DNA of 9,099 nucleotides from Candidatus Corynebacterium faecipullorum. Its GTDB lineage: Bacteria; Actinomycetota; Actinomycetes; Mycobacteriales; Mycobacteriaceae. The notes below the pieces were generated by a model that was given only the letters and a program-made list of their open reading frames with translations, searched no databases and was not told the DNA's origin. Location of the stretch: positions 1-9,099 of the forward strand of contig DXEO01000014.1 in the NCBI GenBank assembly GCA_019114925.1, in the 5' to 3' direction. Both the position numbers and the translations under genes were made by a program. Position 1 is the stretch's first letter, and the number at the start of each line of letters is the position of its first letter. Shown here piece after piece: positions 1 to 5,562 of this stretch.

Positions 1-548
1 CACGGTGCATCGCACTTGCCGATATAGCCAAGCAAACAGGGCCGTCCTAGCCGCTCGTGGCGATTGAAAACGCCTTTGGAGCAGGTGCGCATAGGAAAGA
101 TTCGAGTGAGAAGATCAAGGGATTCACGCACCGCCCAGGCGTGGGAATAGGGACCGAAATAGCGCACCCCCTTACGCCGCGGGCCCCGGTAGAAGAACGC
201 ACGCGGAATGCTCTCCCCCACAGATACCGCGAGCATGGGGTAGGTTTTGTCGTCGCGGTACATGACGTTGAAACGTGGATCGAAGCGCTTAATCCACGTG
301 TACTCCAGCTGCAGCGCTTCCACCTCGCTGGCCACCACGGTCCACTCGACTGAGGCCGCCGTCAGAACCATCTGGCGGGTTCGCGGGTGCAGTTGGGTGA
401 TGTCCTGGAAGTAATTGGATAGCCGCGCGCGCAGGTTCTTCGCCTTGCCCACATAAATGACGCGGCGGTTCTCATCACGGAACTTATAAACGCCCGGATC
501 CGTCGGGATGCTTCCGGGCGCGGGGCGGTACTCAGAGGGATCAGCCAC
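1..548 (-). CDS. uvrC: UvrABC excinuclease subunit C, N-terminal part (runs off the window)
   Basis: This is the first 182 codons of UvrC, the nuclease that cuts on both sides of a lesion after UvrA/UvrB recognition in nucleotide excision repair. The translated start (VADPSEYRPAPGSIPTDPGVY) leads into a GIY-YIG nuclease domain at about residues 12-95. Visible residues Y21, Y32, R42, Y46 and E82 line up by motif with the catalytic set known in Thermotoga UvrC (Y19, Y29, R39, Y43, E76). The later segments YRDDKTYP and RYFGPYS are also typical of the family. The GTG start is chosen because an AGGA lies 6 nt upstream and the family N-terminus fits. The GTG overlaps the stop of the upstream PH-like gene by one base (TAGTG), so the two are probably translationally coupled. 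The UvrB-binding and RNase H-like domains lie outside the window. Identity is very secure. Confidence 0.96.
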   Translation of the reverse strand, partial: MADPSEYRPAPGSIPTDPGVYKFRDENRRVIYVGKAKNLRARLSNYFQDITQLHPRTRQMVLTAASVEWTVVASEVEALQLEYTWIKRFDPRFNVMYRDDKTYPMLAVSVGESIPRAFFYRGPRRKGVRYFGPYSHAWAVRESLDLLTRIFPMRTCSKGVFNRHERLGRPCLLGYIGKCDAP

Positions 549-1171
549 TAGTCATCCTGCGGCATGTAGCGGGCTTCGAGGTCACGGAGAGAGCGGACCT
601 TGGTGATAACGTCCTGCTTATCACCTGACTGCAGGGCCCAAACCGGCACGTATTCGAAGTCAGGCAGCTCGATGCGCGCCATGCGTGATCCCTCAGGGAA
701 GGACAAGCCGTAGATGACTTGCCACGGGTAAAAGCGAGTTCCCACGATATTGCGGATCTCTACCCCATCGGCGTTCGCGCGGAGTCGCGGCCGAGTCAAC
801 GCCAACCACGACAGGATCGAAATCACCACGCCCACTCCGGGGAAAGCGAATTTATCAATCGTCGTCACCGTTGCTCCGGTAAAAGACAAGCCCACCGTGA
901 AGCCCATAAACAAATGCGCTGCCATAACGAGGATGATCCAGATGATCGCCACCTTGCGCAGGTAAGGCGAAGTAGCTTCATATTCCCAAGGCCTGGATGA
1001 GGTCTGGGCAAAAGGATCAGCGCTGGTGTAAGCCAACAACTGCTCCTCGCTCATGCGCTGTGCACTCCCCGCAGAGCTCGATGCGCCCGGCCGCAAGGAT
1101 TGGGAGGACGTATTGGCGTGATCTGACTGTTCCCGGCCTTCATGGCCCAAGGGCGCCTGTGGGTCCGTCAT
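548..1171 (-). CDS. Two-helix membrane protein with bacterial PH-like domain
   Basis: The protein has 207 residues from the chosen start (MTDPQAPLG). It has a polar, Ser/Gln-rich, probably disordered N-terminus (about 1-70), two hydrophobic helices (about 73-97, with IIWIILVMAAHLFMGF, and 106-126, with GVGVVISILSWLAL), then a PH-like domain (about 128-183). Its LRANADGVEIRN and FYPWQVIYGLSFPEG segments resemble the bacterial PH family common in actinobacteria. Both termini are inferred to be cytoplasmic. No catalytic motif is visible and the function is unknown. Start choice: an in-frame GTG at 1237 lies inside a predicted hairpin loop, and an ATG at 1183 abuts the only AGGAG with no spacing. 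The ATG at 1171 sits 12 nt after that AGGAG and is preferred, though 1183 is possible. It follows ribH and overlaps uvrC by one base. Its link to either pathway is unproven. Confidence 0.8.
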   Translation of the reverse strand: MTDPQAPLGHEGREQSDHANTSSQSLRPGASSSAGSAQRMSEEQLLAYTSADPFAQTSSRPWEYEATSPYLRKVAIIWIILVMAAHLFMGFTVGLSFTGATVTTIDKFAFPGVGVVISILSWLALTRPRLRANADGVEIRNIVGTRFYPWQVIYGLSFPEGSRMARIELPDFEYVPVWALQSGDKQDVITKVRSLRDLEARYMPQDD

Positions 1172-1203
1172 CGAGTTTTCCATCTCCTCATCACTCCGCT
1201 GAG

Positions 1204-1260
1204 GCAGGCTACCACTCTGCGCTGATATGCAGAACACCGTGGTTGCGCGTGGCAGCCTAC
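1204..1260 (-). repeat. Imperfect inverted repeat across the ribH stop codon
   Basis: On the transcribed strand, GTAGGCTGCCAC (1260-1249) pairs with GTGGTAGCCTGC (1215-1204) over 12 positions, with two G-U wobbles and no mismatches. A GCGC/GCGC pair just inside could extend the stem beyond a 3-nt bulge. The loop is about 33 nt including that inner pair. The proximal arm contains the ribH stop codon. No T-run follows the distal arm, so this is not a classical intrinsic terminator. It could protect the 3' end of the rib message, attenuate readthrough into the PH-like gene and uvrC, or be a processing site. Function is inference only. Confidence 0.5.
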
Positions 1261-1739
1261 TTTAGGTTTGATTCGTCTAGTGTACGCAAGGTGTGCACGG
1301 TTTCTAAAGCTGCGTGCATGGCCTCCGCACCTTTATCTTCCGCGGAATCCGCAAAGCCGGCGCGGTCAACTGCTTGATCATAGTCGTTGACGGTGAGCAC
1401 ACCATTAGCCACCGGAGTGGATTCGTCGAGCGCGATGCGGGTCAGGCCCTGGGTGACGGAATCACATACATAATCAAAGTGCGGAGTACCGCCACGGACA
1501 ACACAGCCCAGTGCCACCACGGCGTCATGCGAGCGCGCCGCGGCCTGGACCACCACGGGAAGCTCCAGAGCGCCCACAACGCGCAGCGGGGTGACAACGG
1601 CACCGGCTGCTTCAGCAGTCTCTAGTGCGCGGCGATGCAGCTGATCACAAATCTCGGCGTTCCACGTAGCGGTGACAACGGCGACGCGGAGTCCTTCACC
1701 CGAGACATTCTTCGGGGTTGGCAAGCCTTCCTTGCTCAT
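1257..1739 (-). CDS. ribH: 6,7-dimethyl-8-ribityllumazine synthase (riboflavin synthase beta subunit)
   Basis: This 160-residue protein condenses 5-amino-6-ribitylaminouracil with 3,4-dihydroxy-2-butanone 4-phosphate to form the lumazine precursor of riboflavin. It is cytoplasmic and acts just before RibE. Visible features are VVTATWNAEICD near the N-terminus, with W26 in the aromatic position that stacks on the substrate; GALELPVV (56-63); VRGGTPHFDYVCD (81-93), with H87 as the likely proton-transfer histidine; PVANGVLTVN (109-118); and DRAG with R126, the phosphate-contacting arginine. These closely resemble the mycobacterial enzyme as I recall it, whose assemblies are pentameric; the same is likely here. 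Length is normal. An AAGGAG at 1746-1751 sits 6 nt before the ATG, one of the best ribosome binding sites in the cluster. It lies 48 nt after ribBA and presumably shares its message. Confidence 0.97.
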   Translation of the reverse strand: MSKEGLPTPKNVSGEGLRVAVVTATWNAEICDQLHRRALETAEAAGAVVTPLRVVGALELPVVVQAAARSHDAVVALGCVVRGGTPHFDYVCDSVTQGLTRIALDESTPVANGVLTVNDYDQAVDRAGFADSAEDKGAEAMHAALETVHTLRTLDESNLK

Positions 1740-1787
1740 TGTGTGCTCCTTAGTTTTTGCTTCTGCTCGATTTTCTGGCCTAGTGCT

Positions 1788-3050
1788 TTAAGAGTGCTTC
1801 TGGTCCCACTCAGCGACCTGTGGCAGATCATGCCCCATCCGGTCGCGCTTCGTGCGCAGATAGCTGATGTTCTCCGCCGTGGCGGGGGTAGCCAGCGCGG
1901 TGCGTGCGGTGGCGTCGATGCCGAAGCCCTGCAGACCCTCACCCTTGTGGGGGTTATTGGTCAAGAGGTTCACGGATTTCACGCCGACGTCCCGCAGGAT
2001 TTGGCCGGCCACGGAATACTCGCGGGCATCTTCCGGTAGGCCCTGCTCCACGTTGGCATCAACGGTGTCCATACCTTTGTCCTGCAGGCGATAGGCCTTG
2101 AGTTTGTTCACTAAGCCAATGCCGCGGCCTTCTTGCCCACGCAAGTAGATGACGATGCCGCGTCCCGCTTCTTGCACCGCACGAAGGGATGCCTGCAGCT
2201 GCGGCCCACAGTCACAGCGCTGAGAGGCAAAGACGTCACCTGTAAGGCACTCAGAGTGCACACGAACGGGCACATCCTCCGCACCGCTATAGCTTTCCAC
2301 GTCACCGACGAAGAGGGCGATGTGCTCGCGCTTGTCGATGTCATTCGAATAGCCCACCGCGCGGAACTCGCCGTACTCGGTGGGCAGGCGGGTTTCTACC
2401 TCGCGGCGAACCTGTTGTTCGTTGTGGCGACGCCACTCGATGAGCTGCTCGATGGAAATCATCGTCAGCCCGTGGGCGTCGGCAAAGCGGCGTAACTCCG
2501 GCGAGCGTGCCATGTCCGTGGGGTCTTCTTCGGAGACGATTTCACACAGCACGCCGGCTGGGCGCAGACCGGCCAGCCGGGCCAAGTCGATGGCGGCTTC
2601 GGTATGTCCATCGCGCTCGAGCACACCATTCGGGCGGGCAGCGAGCGGAACCACGTGGCCAGGGCGTGTGAAGTCCGATGGTTCAGAGGAGGGATCAGCC
2701 AAGTGCCGAATGGTGTCGCAGCGCGAGGTGGCGGAGATACCAGTAGAGCCATTAGCCAAGTCCACCGTCACGGTGTATGCGGTCTGGCGCACGTCCTGGT
2801 TAACTGCCAGCATTGGAGGTAGGTTCAACCGTTCACAGTCCTCCGGGAGCAGCGGCGCGCAAATGTAGCCGGAGCTATAGCGCACCATAAAGGCCACGAG
2901 CTCCGGGGTGGCGAGCTCAGCGGCGAAGATGAGGTCGCCTTCATTCTCGCGGTCCTCATTATCTACGACGACGACTGCCTTGCCGGCCGCGATGTCGGCG
3001 ATGGCTTGGTCGACGCTATCTAAACTAAAAGCTGAATCTGCAGCGCTCAT
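1788..3050 (-). CDS. ribBA: Bifunctional 3,4-dihydroxy-2-butanone 4-phosphate synthase / GTP cyclohydrolase II
   Basis: This 420-residue fusion supplies both precursors of riboflavin. Residues about 5-205 are the RibB domain, turning ribulose 5-phosphate into dihydroxybutanone phosphate and formate. It carries the acidic loop DNEDRENEGDL (30-40), RPGHVVPL (129-136) and DGHTEAA (147-153), with H149 and E170 in the expected metal-binding places. Residues about 208-420 are GTP cyclohydrolase II, opening GTP to the diaminopyrimidine. Its zinc ligands are C268, C279 and C281 (C-x10-C-x-C), followed by RGQEGRGIGL (304-313), DAREY (341-345) with the likely catalytic R343 and Y345, and TNNPHK (364-369). 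Both halves look intact, unlike the many bacterial homologues in which one half has decayed. The ATG follows the ribE stop by 11 nt; the upstream purine-rich GAGGGATAGAG is a weak binding site, so coupling to ribE is likely. Confidence 0.97.
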   Translation of the reverse strand: MSAADSAFSLDSVDQAIADIAAGKAVVVVDNEDRENEGDLIFAAELATPELVAFMVRYSSGYICAPLLPEDCERLNLPPMLAVNQDVRQTAYTVTVDLANGSTGISATSRCDTIRHLADPSSEPSDFTRPGHVVPLAARPNGVLERDGHTEAAIDLARLAGLRPAGVLCEIVSEEDPTDMARSPELRRFADAHGLTMISIEQLIEWRRHNEQQVRREVETRLPTEYGEFRAVGYSNDIDKREHIALFVGDVESYSGAEDVPVRVHSECLTGDVFASQRCDCGPQLQASLRAVQEAGRGIVIYLRGQEGRGIGLVNKLKAYRLQDKGMDTVDANVEQGLPEDAREYSVAGQILRDVGVKSVNLLTNNPHKGEGLQGFGIDATARTALATPATAENISYLRTKRDRMGHDLPQVAEWDQKHS

Positions 3051-3061
3051 AAGGACTAACT

Positions 3062-3700
3062 CTATCCCTCTGTTCCCACGCCGTGGGCGTTAGGGTGAAC
3101 CATTTTCTCCACATACTTTGCAACCACGTCTACCTCGAGGTTTACCCGGGCGCCTAGCTTCATGGAACCAAAGACGGTATCGCGCAGTGTGGTTGGGATG
3201 AGTGAGACTTCAAAGAAGGCTTCTGCATCGGGCGTTCCTTGCCGATCTGACAATGCTGATACCGTCAGGGAGGTTCCCTGCACCGCGATGGATCCTTTTT
3301 CCACTACATAACGCGCCAGCTCAGCCGGCAGGCTAAAGCGCAATACCTCCCAGTGCTCTGAAGGTGTGCGGGACAGCAAGGTCCCTGTGCCATCGACGTG
3401 TCCCTGCACAATATGGCCGCCCAAACGCGTCGTCGGGAGCACCGCACGCTCGAGGTTAACCGGCGAGCCTTCCGCGAGCTCGCCAAGGGCGCTACGGTTT
3501 AAAGATTCCTTCATGACATCGGCGATGAAGGTTCCTTCTCCTAACTCAGCCACGGTCAGGCACACGCCGTTAACCGCGATGGAATCACCCAGTTGCGCGT
3601 CGCTCAATACGGTAGACGCCGCAATACCCAACCGCACGGCATCACCCTGTGGCTCGACGCTATCGACGCGACCGACCTCTTCAACGAGCCCGGTAAACAT
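3062..3700 (-). CDS. ribE: Riboflavin synthase (alpha subunit)
   Basis: This 212-residue enzyme dismutates two molecules of dimethyl-ribityllumazine into riboflavin and the pyrimidine used by RibH. It shows the classic internal duplication. The first barrel (about 1-97) opens with MFTGLVEEVG and carries VNGVCLTV (43-50). The second (about 98-200) starts near VQGHVDGTG and carries the matching VQGTSLTV (140-147). The C-terminal NLEVDVVAKYVEKM (187-200) is a family signature. The start is the ATG giving MFTGL, the conserved family N-terminus; a GTG three codons upstream (3709) also opens the frame but would add residues absent from the family. A purine-rich GAAGGGAAG upstream is a plausible binding site. 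The gene is preceded by the ribD-ribE repeat region and followed after 11 nt by ribBA. Some databases call the actinobacterial gene ribC. Confidence 0.97.
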   Translation of the reverse strand: MFTGLVEEVGRVDSVEPQGDAVRLGIAASTVLSDAQLGDSIAVNGVCLTVAELGEGTFIADVMKESLNRSALGELAEGSPVNLERAVLPTTRLGGHIVQGHVDGTGTLLSRTPSEHWEVLRFSLPAELARYVVEKGSIAVQGTSLTVSALSDRQGTPDAEAFFEVSLIPTTLRDTVFGSMKLGARVNLEVDVVAKYVEKMVHPNAHGVGTEG

Positions 3701-3733
3701 AGACCGCACTTCCCTTCTCTTTGTAAATCTCTA

Positions 3734-3758
3734 AATCTTCTAGCCCGTGAATCTTCTA
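3734..3758 (-). repeat. Short direct repeat TAGAAGATT, 16 bp apart, in the ribE leader
   Basis: On the transcribed strand TAGAAGATT occurs twice (plus-strand 3750-3758 and 3734-3742), offset by 16 bp, between the 17-bp tandem array and the ribE start. The period and partial likeness to the array unit (AAGCTTTCTA versus AATCTTCTA on the plus strand) suggest two decayed further units. The downstream copy also reads TAGAAG, five of six matches to the corynebacterial -10 consensus TANAAT, but no good -35 is present. The direct repeat itself is plain; its origin and role are inferred. Confidence 0.5.
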
Positions 3759-3760
3759 CC

Positions 3761-3786
3761 CTTTGAAAGCTTTCCGGCTTTCAAAG
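3761..3786 (-). repeat. Perfect 10-bp inverted repeat in the ribE 5' leader
   Basis: CTTTGAAAGC (3761-3770) and GCTTTCAAAG (3777-3786) are perfect reverse complements separated by 6 nt. In the transcript this gives a 10-bp stem with loop CGGAAA. It is formed by the first two tandem units, and a single G/C change in unit 1 is what makes the match perfect. The inner GAAAGCTTTC (3765-3774) is itself a 10-bp palindrome. The transcript downstream is AG-rich, not U-rich, so it is not a standard terminator. It lies about 60 nt before the ribE ATG, and could be a processing site, an attenuator or a protein-binding palindrome. Confidence 0.6.
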
Positions 3787-3845
3787 CTTTCTAGCTTTCA
3801 ATGCTTCCCAGCTTTCAATGCTTCCCAGCTTTCAAAGCTTTTCAT
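3761..3845. repeat. Five-unit 17-bp tandem repeat between ribD and ribE
   Basis: Five contiguous 17-bp units lie at 3761-3777, 3778-3794, 3795-3811, 3812-3828 and 3829-3845 (plus strand). Units 3 and 4 are identical (CTTTCAATGCTTCCCAG). Units 1, 2 and 5 keep the AAAGCTTT core, and each neighbouring type differs at about 3 of 17 positions. There are no spacers. The last unit covers the ribD stop codon and its final codons, so the array may have grown from the ribD 3' end by slippage or unequal exchange. It fills much of the 131-nt gap and is visibly more AT-rich than the flanking genes. The period is not a multiple of three and no gene reads through it. Copy number may vary between strains. 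Confidence 0.9.
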
Positions 3846-4860
3846 CCTTGCGATATTCCACGAGCAGGTCCTCGCCGAGCTCGGTAACCGCACAACGCCA
3901 CCATCTTGGGGCGCGGGCCAAGTTCGAAGCCACAGCGCTGATGAGAACGCCCCGGCCTTCGCCGAGGATGATATTTCCTATATAAACCTGGATCCGATCG
4001 ACGTAACCGAGCTCCATGACGCTAGTTGCGAGCCCCGCGCCGCCTTCGACGAGAATATCCCGAGCACCCGTGGCATAAAGCTGAGCTAGGGCCTCCTGTG
4101 GGGAGGCATAGTGCTCAAAACCAAGTCTTTCGAGGTTGGTTTTTCCTCCTTGAGACACATCTCGGGAGCCAATGACCACACGCCGCGGTTGCTGCGGGCG
4201 CAAGGAGCCATCCGGAAAGCGCGCCGTCAAGGATGGGTTATCCGCTAAGGCAGTGCCAGTTCCGATGAGGATGGCATCGCGCTGAGTCCGATCACGGTGC
4301 ACGTGCTCGCGGGCCTGCTTTCCCGTGATCCACTGGCTGCTGCCATCTACGGCGGCGGTGAAACCATCCAGGCTCTGTGCGAACTTCAGCGTGACGTGCG
4401 GGCGACCGAGTTTAACCGCGCCCAACCACGGCTCCAGTGCGTCTGCTCTCTCTTCCGGTGCCGAGAGCTGCCCCACGGTGATGCCAGCTTGACGCAGGGT
4501 AGTCGAGCCTCCCCCAGCTCGCGGGGTGGGGTCTGCGTGGAGGTAGTACACGGCGGCCACGGAGGCATCGATAAGCGCCTGCGCGCAGGGCCCGGTACGG
4601 CCAGTGTGATTGCAGGGCTCCAAGGTGACCACCGCGGTTCCACCGCGTGCCTTGTCTCCTGCATCGCGCAGCGCCATGACTTCAGCATGCGGCCCGCCCG
4701 GGGGCTGGGTTGCACCGACGCCGACTACCTGCCCAGCGGAATCAAGGATGACTGCTCCCACCGGCGGGTTTGGGCTCGTTGTACCGCGCACCTGCTCGCC
4801 GGTCTCCATGGCTAAGCGCAACGCTTGCGATAGGACAGCAGAATCTGGACGTGAGATCAC
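3832..4860 (-). CDS. ribD: Bifunctional diaminohydroxyphosphoribosylaminopyrimidine deaminase / 5-amino-6-(5-phosphoribosylamino)uracil reductase
   Basis: This 342-residue protein carries out the second and third steps from GTP to riboflavin. The N-terminal deaminase (about 5-148) has the zinc-binding H58-A-E60, with E60 as the proton shuttle, and PC-x8-C (82-92, EPCNHTGRTGPC) giving C83 and C92. The C-terminal NADPH-dependent reductase (about 153-335) shows RPHVTLKFAQSLDG, IGTGTALADNPSLTAR and ILVEGGAGL. Both active sites appear intact. The GTG start overlaps the rpe stop in GTGA, a 4-nt overlap. The nearest GAGGAG is about 20 nt upstream, too far for a normal site, so translation probably depends on coupling to rpe. 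The last codons (KDEKL, stop) lie inside the final unit of the 17-bp tandem repeat. Also annotated as ribG in some actinobacteria. Confidence 0.96.
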   Translation of the reverse strand: MISRPDSAVLSQALRLAMETGEQVRGTTSPNPPVGAVILDSAGQVVGVGATQPPGGPHAEVMALRDAGDKARGGTAVVTLEPCNHTGRTGPCAQALIDASVAAVYYLHADPTPRAGGGSTTLRQAGITVGQLSAPEERADALEPWLGAVKLGRPHVTLKFAQSLDGFTAAVDGSSQWITGKQAREHVHRDRTQRDAILIGTGTALADNPSLTARFPDGSLRPQQPRRVVIGSRDVSQGGKTNLERLGFEHYASPQEALAQLYATGARDILVEGGAGLATSVMELGYVDRIQVYIGNIILGEGRGVLISAVASNLARAPRWWRCAVTELGEDLLVEYRKDEKL

Positions 4861-5534
4861 AGCGTAGCCAGTCGGCGCAGCTCCTCGACGGCCGCCGCCT
4901 TATCCGCCTGCTTGTAAATGGCCGATCCCGCCACGAAGGCATCGCAGCCCGCCTCAGCGGCGGAGCGGATCGTCTCGGCAGAAATGCCACCATCGATTTC
5001 GATGAGGACATCGAGGCCGCGCTGGTCAATGGCCGCACGCAAGGTGCGAACCTTGTCCAACTGATCCGGCATGAAGCTCTGACCGCCGAAGCCTGGCTCG
5101 ACAGACATGACGAGAACCTCGTCGAAGTGCTCCAGGGCATCCAACCAGGGCTCAATCGGGGTGCCCGGCTTGATAGAGAAGCCCGCGCGCACCCCTAGGT
5201 CACGAATCTTGCGGGCCAAGGCGATGGCCGCATCCTTGTCGGCCACGGCCTCGACGTGGAAGATGATGCAATCAGCCCCGGCCTTGGCGTAGGTTTCCAC
5301 CCACTTCTCCGGCTCCTCGATCATGAGGTGAACGTCAAGGGTCTGCGAGGTAATCCCGTCCACCGTCGCGGTAATATCCGGACCGAAGGACAGGTTGGGC
5401 ACGAAGTGACCATCCATGATGTCAACGTGGATCCAATCCGCGTTGGCCACGGCCTGAACCTCCTCACCCAAGCGGGTGAAATCAGCGGCCAGAATGGATG
5501 GGGAAATGATGGGACCAGACGAGTGTGCAGACAT
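4857..5534 (-). CDS. rpe: Ribulose-phosphate 3-epimerase
   Basis: This 225-residue TIM-barrel enzyme interconverts ribulose 5-phosphate and xylulose 5-phosphate in the non-oxidative pentose phosphate pathway. Motifs run the length of the protein: SPSILAADFTRL (11-22), HVDIMDGHFVPNLSFG (36-51), DVHLMI (67-72), SVEPGFGGQSF (144-154), EIDGGI (179-184) and VAGSAIY (201-207). The metal ligands H36, D38, H69 and D181 are present, with D38 and D181 as the expected acid-base pair. Length is normal. The ATG is preceded by a poor binding site (GGCTGAG). It lies 28 nt after rsmB and overlaps ribD by 4 nt. The context is meaningful because ribulose 5-phosphate is also the substrate of the RibB half of RibBA encoded nearby. 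Confidence 0.97.
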   Translation of the reverse strand: MSAHSSGPIISPSILAADFTRLGEEVQAVANADWIHVDIMDGHFVPNLSFGPDITATVDGITSQTLDVHLMIEEPEKWVETYAKAGADCIIFHVEAVADKDAAIALARKIRDLGVRAGFSIKPGTPIEPWLDALEHFDEVLVMSVEPGFGGQSFMPDQLDKVRTLRAAIDQRGLDVLIEIDGGISAETIRSAAEAGCDAFVAGSAIYKQADKAAAVEELRRLATL

Positions 5535-5562
5535 GACACTCAGCCTAGTCCCTCACGCGCCG

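Noticed and set aside
1172..1237. GTG at 1237 as the start of the PH-like gene
   Set aside because: It has no ribosome binding site and falls inside the hairpin loop just after ribH. The AGGAG at 1184-1188 better serves the ATG at 1171.
2380..2868. Plus-strand open frame of 162 codons inside ribBA
   Set aside because: It lies wholly opposite ribBA, whose motifs are intact, and its translation is Arg/Ser-rich with no recognisable domain. High GC makes such antisense frames common.
3701..3709. GTG at 3709 as the ribE start
   Set aside because: Riboflavin synthases begin with MFTGL, which is at 3700; the three extra codons have no support.
3761..3845. CRISPR-like array
   Set aside because: The 17-bp units are directly adjacent with no spacers, the unit is too short, and there are no cas genes nearby.
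3763..4089. Plus-strand open frame through the repeat array (108 codons)
   Set aside because: It runs across the non-coding array and then antisense to ribD. There is no good ribosome binding site or known motif, and the repeated peptide follows from the DNA repeat.
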